From: CAYYKD01 sp964471825
Lineage (GTDB): Bacteria > Spirochaetota > GWE2-31-10 > CAYYKD01
Direction: 5' to 3'
NCBI GenBank assembly: GCA_964471825.1
Contig: CAYYKD010000065.1
Coordinates: 1-9,330 of the forward strand
Length of the DNA: 9,330 nt
A model generated the notes under the pieces. The model made no database searches and was not told where the DNA came from. It worked only from the letters and a program-made list of their open reading frames with translations. Below, one piece after another: positions 6,061 to 9,330 of the stretch (position 1 is its first letter; each line of letters opens with the position of its first letter). The position numbers and the translations under genes are program-made.

Positions 6061-7752
6061 TTATTCTATTACTTCAACTTTAATTATATAAGAAGCATCG
6101 TCACCCTTTTCAAACCTTTCTTCAATATGCAATGTTAGAGATTCACTGGCAATGGCTGTAAAGTAATCAGGTGAATAGCCGGAATTACCCTTAAGCTGTG
6201 AAGCGTCAATGCTGTTTAATATATAAGTTGTGCCGTCGGCTCTATATAGATTGATGTAAATACCAAATCCTGTAAAAGGACCAAATCCCTGAGGATTACC
6301 GGAATCAGCCCAGTGGATTATATATTTTCTGTTTTCGACAACCGGTATGACATTTGATAGCGTTACTGATTCATATGTTAGGATGTTTGTGTCTTGAACA
6401 GTGCCGGCTGTTTCATATATCCATCCCTTTTTTCCTGTCGATGAAACACTTTCAATACTATTAGATTTTACAGTGCCGTTTCCTAACGAAATTATCTTGT
6501 AGTAGTAGGTGTTTTTTGCTAAAATCGGATTAACAGCAGATGAAATATCATCGTAAGTAATCACATCTGTCGCTACTTCGGCAATCATTTCGTAATTAAC
6601 ATCATCAATAGACCTTAGTATTCTATAACCTGAGTCGTCAGTTACATCGGCCCAGCTAATTGTGATTTTGTCAGTCAGATCAGCAGAGATAGAGGATATT
6701 ACAGGTTGGGTAGATCTTGGAAGATTAGTTGGAGTACCTATTTTTTTATCTGTAGGATCCGACTCAGCGCTTAACCGAACAGATGTTATTATCAACGCAT
6801 AGTTTGTGTTATTTGTTAATCCGGTTATTGTCTGAGGAGAAGTCACATCTGTTAGTTTCTCATCATAATCAGTTGTAGCAACCGTGTTTCCTTCTTTGTA
6901 ATATATGTTATAAGATAATGCAGAGGTAGACGCTGTCCACATAACCGAAAGTTCTGAGTCGCTCGAAGATACAACGACACTTGTAGGCGGGGCAGGTTTA
7001 TATTCAGAAAATAAAACAGTTGAATTTCCCGAGTAAAATCCACTTGTAAATTCATATAAAGAAATATAGTAGTATTCATCTGCTGCAGAGATAAATCTCA
7101 ATTTCCATAGATTTGACTCAGTTTCCTTAGAAATAAGATTTTTATCGTCTTTTCTGGATGACTTCTGTCGTATTTCTGCAAATGCATCATTATCGCTGTC
7201 TTCACCGCTTATTAATGTTCCGGTTTTGTCGTATATTGAAATATTAACCTCAAAAGATGGCCTTGAGGATTCAAAATAATTATAATAATCAGTAGCATAA
7301 AATTGATATGCCGTAGACTTGTCGGCTGTAACCTTTAACCAGACAGTTGCATCATTACCAATATTTACAAGAGTTTTTACATCTGTAGTGAGATCTGTTG
7401 TTACCGGAAAACTAAAACCTTGAACTTCATTTGACTTCGAAGTAGTGTCTGCACCTATTACACTAATATAATAAGTATAATTTACCATAAATAACGCTGT
7501 TGTATCATCGTATGAGGTTGAGCTAGCATTTAAAGAGGCAATTCTATTGGCATTTCTATAAACTTCATAACCTGTGGCATTCTCAACACCACTCCAAGAT
7601 AATGAAATTTTACCGATAAGATCGGTTGAAGCCGTAACCGTTGTAGCATTAACTATCACTTTAGCCGGTGTTCCTAAAGTACACATACTAAAAATGACAA
7701 AAAGCAACGAAACTCCGGCTAATTTGATAAAAAGACTTAAATAATTTTTCAT
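6061..7752 (-). CDS. lipoprotein with three fibronectin type III domains and two PPC-like segments
   Basis: This 563-aa protein has a hydrophobic N-terminus (residues 8-23) ending in IFSMC. If Cys24 is lipidated, Met at -1 is unusual. FN3 domains are seen at about 31-112 ('ISLSWSGVENATGYEVYR'), 253-340 ('LSVMWTASTSALSYNIYYK', 'GLTNNTNYALIITSV') and 346-438 ('ITISWADVTDDSGYRILR'). Between the first two, residues about 117-250 resemble a bacterial PPC-type beta-sandwich ('VWLKVTADKSTAYQFYATD', 'ISIYDKTGTLI'). The C-terminal 445-563 has a second such segment ('YIIHWADSG', 'INLYRADG', 'SYIIKVEV'). No catalytic domain is visible. It starts 9 nt after the deiminase stop with AAGGAGA close upstream, so the two are cotranscribed. 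A role in substrate or carbohydrate binding, or as a surface scaffold for the deiminase, is inference. Confidence 0.85.
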   Translation of the reverse strand: MKNYLSLFIKLAGVSLLFVIFSMCTLGTPAKVIVNATTVTASTDLIGKISLSWSGVENATGYEVYRNANRIASLNASSTSYDDTTALFMVNYTYYISVIGADTTSKSNEVQGFSFPVTTDLTTDVKTLVNIGNDATVWLKVTADKSTAYQFYATDYYNYFESSRPSFEVNISIYDKTGTLISGEDSDNDAFAEIRQKSSRKDDKNLISKETESNLWKLRFISAADEYYYISLYEFTSGFYSGNSTVLFSEYKPAPPTSVVVSSSDSELSVMWTASTSALSYNIYYKEGNTVATTDYDEKLTDVTSPQTITGLTNNTNYALIITSVRLSAESDPTDKKIGTPTNLPRSTQPVISSISADLTDKITISWADVTDDSGYRILRSIDDVNYEMIAEVATDVITYDDISSAVNPILAKNTYYYKIISLGNGTVKSNSIESVSSTGKKGWIYETAGTVQDTNILTYESVTLSNVIPVVENRKYIIHWADSGNPQGFGPFTGFGIYINLYRADGTTYILNSIDASQLKGNSGYSPDYFTAIASESLTLHIEERFEKGDDASYIIKVEVIE

Positions 7753-7756
7753 AACA

Positions 7757-7763
7757 TCTCCTT
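7757..7763 (-). promoter_or_regulatory. AAGGAGA ribosome-binding site overlapping the deiminase stop codon
   Basis: AAGGAGA (7763-7757) shares two bases with the TAA stop (7764-7762) of the deiminase gene and lies 4-5 nt before the ATG of the Fn3 lipoprotein. Ribosomes finishing the first gene would re-initiate at once, which supports a two-gene operon and fixes the Fn3 gene start. Confidence 0.8.
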
Positions 7764-9186
7764 ATTTAGTTGTTATTGATATGGGGTCATAAGCTCCAAT
7801 AAATGGGTTATTTTGTGTTCTTCCGGATAAATCTTCTGCTTGTATGTAAAAATCCAAATTAGCATTACTAACAGGATTGTTTATTAAAATTTGATAATAA
7901 TCATTATCTAAAGAAGTAAGAGTTTGACTTTTCCATTCACCATTTTCAAATCTATAATGCAATTTTGCAGATGTTATATCCGTATTACTGTAGGATATAA
8001 TACGGGCATTGAATTCTATCATGTTATCTCTGTCAATTACTGAAACCAGTTCTATATAAAGCATTTCTCTATCTATTACTTCACGCGTTCGACAGTGAAT
8101 TGCATCATTTTTTTTCCATGGGTTAGTAGGATTATGCAAAATTGGTATTATTTGATAACCCGGCATTGCTTCCTTATAAACCTCAACTGCATTTTGATCA
8201 GCTTGCGGATCCCATCCGGGTGTTGGGACAAATACCTTGTTATTAATAATATAACTATTGGTATAAGGTTCATTGTTAGGAGCCAAAATTCTAAATATTT
8301 TGTATGATGTGCCATATGCAGTTTTTGTTTTTTCTAAATATGATATAGCTTCATTTAATCTTAAATTTTGATATGTAAAGTTATTATTATCCGGATATTC
8401 AACAATTAATATTTTTTCAACTGACAATAGTTTAGCCCAGCAGTCAATATGCTTAATACCTGTTTCTAAGATATCCTCAAATGCAAATACTCTTTTTACA
8501 CCAATAGTATTTATCAATACTTCATTAACTTGATCCTCCGAGTAGTTATAATAGCTGTTTCCCGTATTGTCAGAGTATATTAGGTCAGTTGACATCGTTG
8601 TGCCTTGACCGTCAGACATGAAATTGCCGCCGGTATGAATCATAGGCATAAGTATTATTTCAATATTTTGGCTTTGTGCGAATATACTCGGCACTGCATC
8701 ATCTTTAAATCTTCCTGCACTTAATATACGATTATATCTAAAGTCAATTGCTTTAAAATTATCGGAGTTATCGTAAATAAACCACGGGGCATAATCTCTA
8801 GACCACCAAGAATCAAAATCGGATAGAATAAACTCTACATTGTCTGTACTAATATCGTTAATTTGAAAATCATCTAATAAAACCAGCTCATAAGAGGAGT
8901 TATTAATTATTATATAAACTTTATCGTCTTTTGCTAACTCTTTTATCATTGTATAAGGGACTCCAAAATCCCATTCTGGAGGACTACCCTGGTCGTAGTT
9001 TTGATTCCAAAATGTCAAAATCACTCCTTCAGATGGCTCAAACTCGGCGGGTTGTCTAATGGTCCAATTCTTATTAAGATTATTAATATAATATATATCA
9101 TTGTTATTATCCGAGGATAATCCATCACAGGAAATTATGAATAATAATAATAATAACTTAACAATCAATATATGTGTTTTTTTCAT
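7762..9186 (-). CDS. PPAD-like peptidylarginine deiminase lipoprotein
   Basis: This 474-aa protein of the PAD_porph/agmatine deiminase family has a lipoprotein signal (Leu-rich 11-15, lipobox FIISC, Cys20). The guanidino-modifying catalytic set is complete: Asp131 in 'WSRDYAPW', His246 and Asp248 in 'KHIDCWAKLL', Cys365 in 'NDAIHCRTREV'; 'HTGGNFMSDG' (184-193) is also typical. From memory these match Asp130, His236, Asp238 and Cys351 of P. gingivalis PPAD. 'PYTNSYIINNKVFVP' (307-321) and 'AMPGYQII' also look PPAD-like, whereas agmatine deiminases have a 'GGGNIHCITQQ' active site. Residues about 380-474 resemble the PPAD Ig-like domain ('LDFYIQAEDLSGR', 'PFIGAYDP'), but the type IX secretion tail is absent. 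The predicted reaction is arginine to citrulline in peptides or proteins, releasing ammonia, at the envelope. Free-arginine or agmatine activity is the alternative. Confidence 0.85.
   Translation of the reverse strand: MKKTHILIVKLLLLLFIISCDGLSSDNNNDIYYINNLNKNWTIRQPAEFEPSEGVILTFWNQNYDQGSPPEWDFGVPYTMIKELAKDDKVYIIINNSSYELVLLDDFQINDISTDNVEFILSDFDSWWSRDYAPWFIYDNSDNFKAIDFRYNRILSAGRFKDDAVPSIFAQSQNIEIILMPMIHTGGNFMSDGQGTTMSTDLIYSDNTGNSYYNYSEDQVNEVLINTIGVKRVFAFEDILETGIKHIDCWAKLLSVEKILIVEYPDNNNFTYQNLRLNEAISYLEKTKTAYGTSYKIFRILAPNNEPYTNSYIINNKVFVPTPGWDPQADQNAVEVYKEAMPGYQIIPILHNPTNPWKKNDAIHCRTREVIDREMLYIELVSVIDRDNMIEFNARIISYSNTDITSAKLHYRFENGEWKSQTLTSLDNDYYQILINNPVSNANLDFYIQAEDLSGRTQNNPFIGAYDPISITTK
9142..9156 (-). 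repeat. TTA x5 microsatellite in the deiminase signal peptide
   Basis: Five consecutive TTA codons (residues Leu11-Leu15) encode the hydrophobic core of the lipoprotein signal. Slippage in units of three would lengthen or shorten the core without changing frame. Confidence 0.8.
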
Positions 9187-9196
9187 ATACTCTCTC
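9187..9196 (-). promoter_or_regulatory. purine-rich ribosome-binding site of the deiminase gene
   Basis: The minus strand reads GAGAGAGTAT immediately before the ATG at 9186. It is a weaker SD match than the AAGGAGA sites of the downstream genes, but spacing and purine content are acceptable, and the signal peptide begins at this Met. Confidence 0.55.
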
Positions 9197-9221
9197 GTAA
9201 TTTTTTAGTAAACAGTAATTA

Positions 9222-9250
9222 TTTTTAGAAAAAAAAACAATCGTTGTCAA
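9222..9250 (-). promoter_or_regulatory. promoter of the deiminase/Fn3 operon with T9 run in the spacer
   Basis: On the minus strand TTGACA (9250-9245, perfect) is followed by a 17-nt spacer and TAAAAA (9227-9222, four of six matches to TATAAT). The spacer contains nine consecutive T (plus-strand A9, 9229-9237). The leader to the ATG at 9186 would be about 30 nt. The -35 is convincing; the -10 is weak. Confidence 0.55.
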
Positions 9251-9302
9251 GAAATAATTAAAGAATAAAAAATCTACGGGTGCGAATTTAATTTTTGGGT
9301 AG

Positions 9303-9330
9303 TTATGCTGATTTAATAACATCTTGAACC
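9303..9330 (-). CDS. possible 3' end of an upstream gene entering from the right edge
   Basis: One minus-strand frame reads V-Q-D-V-I-K-S-A and stops at TAA (9305-9303), plausibly the C-terminus of a gene outside the window. Eight codons are too few to identify anything or exclude chance. No clear terminator follows before the deiminase promoter; CTAC/GTAG (9302-9299 with 9276-9273) followed by ATTTTTT is the nearest candidate. Confidence 0.15.

Noticed and set aside
7762..9186. Plain agmatine deiminase
   Set aside because: The active site is IHCRT rather than the GGGNIHCITQQ type, and there is an export signal plus a PPAD-like Ig domain, so peptide arginine is the better substrate guess.
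1..9330. CRISPR arrays, tRNA, rRNA, insertion-sequence ends
   Set aside because: I saw no regularly spaced direct repeats, no cloverleaf or rRNA-like stretches, and no intact transposase or paired terminal repeats.

Overview
The window is low-G+C DNA carrying five complete genes, all on the minus strand, so transcription runs from the right edge to the left. Every product has an N-terminal export signal, and four of the five look like lipoproteins. The lipoboxes are relaxed (LTGC, LTLSC, FIISC, IFSMC), the ribosome-binding sites are strong Shine-Dalgarno sequences (AAGGAGA, GAGGT), and both intergenic promoters carry TTGACA -35 boxes. One product ends in a probable outer-membrane beta-barrel, so the cell is diderm. 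Together these fit a spirochaete-like bacterium best. They argue against Bacteroidetes, which use weak SD sites and different promoter boxes. The taxon is inference only.

Right-hand unit (about 9250 to 6000, minus): a promoter whose spacer contains a T9 run; a lipoprotein that resembles the Porphyromonas gingivalis peptidylarginine deiminase PPAD (catalytic domain plus Ig-like domain, without the type IX secretion tail); then, 9 nt downstream, a lipoprotein built from three fibronectin type III domains and two PPC-like beta-sandwich segments. A 14-bp stem follows as a possible terminator.

The 400-bp gap (5660-6060) contains the terminator-like stem, several palindromes, a G8 tract with a small GC hairpin, a short protein-like but unsupported reading frame, and a near-consensus sigma70 promoter for the next unit.

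Left-hand unit (about 5690 to 94, minus): an exported caspase/metacaspase-like cysteine protease joined to a C-terminal probable outer-membrane barrel; then, 2 nt downstream, an 830-aa lipoprotein with two SbsA-type Ig-like domains and twelve NHL blades; then, with a 4-nt ATGA overlap, a 521-aa lipoprotein of the same plan with six degenerate blades. A hairpin spans the last stop codon, and an open frame runs off the left edge.

Working idea (inference): this is a cell-envelope or surface module. The protease keeps the residues that give metacaspases Arg/Lys specificity. The deiminase belongs to the type that modifies C-terminal arginines, which in P. gingivalis are produced by another clan CD protease, gingipain R. 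The propeller, Ig and Fn3 lipoproteins would be adhesive, scaffold or substrate partners. Nothing in the sequence proves that the two units act together.
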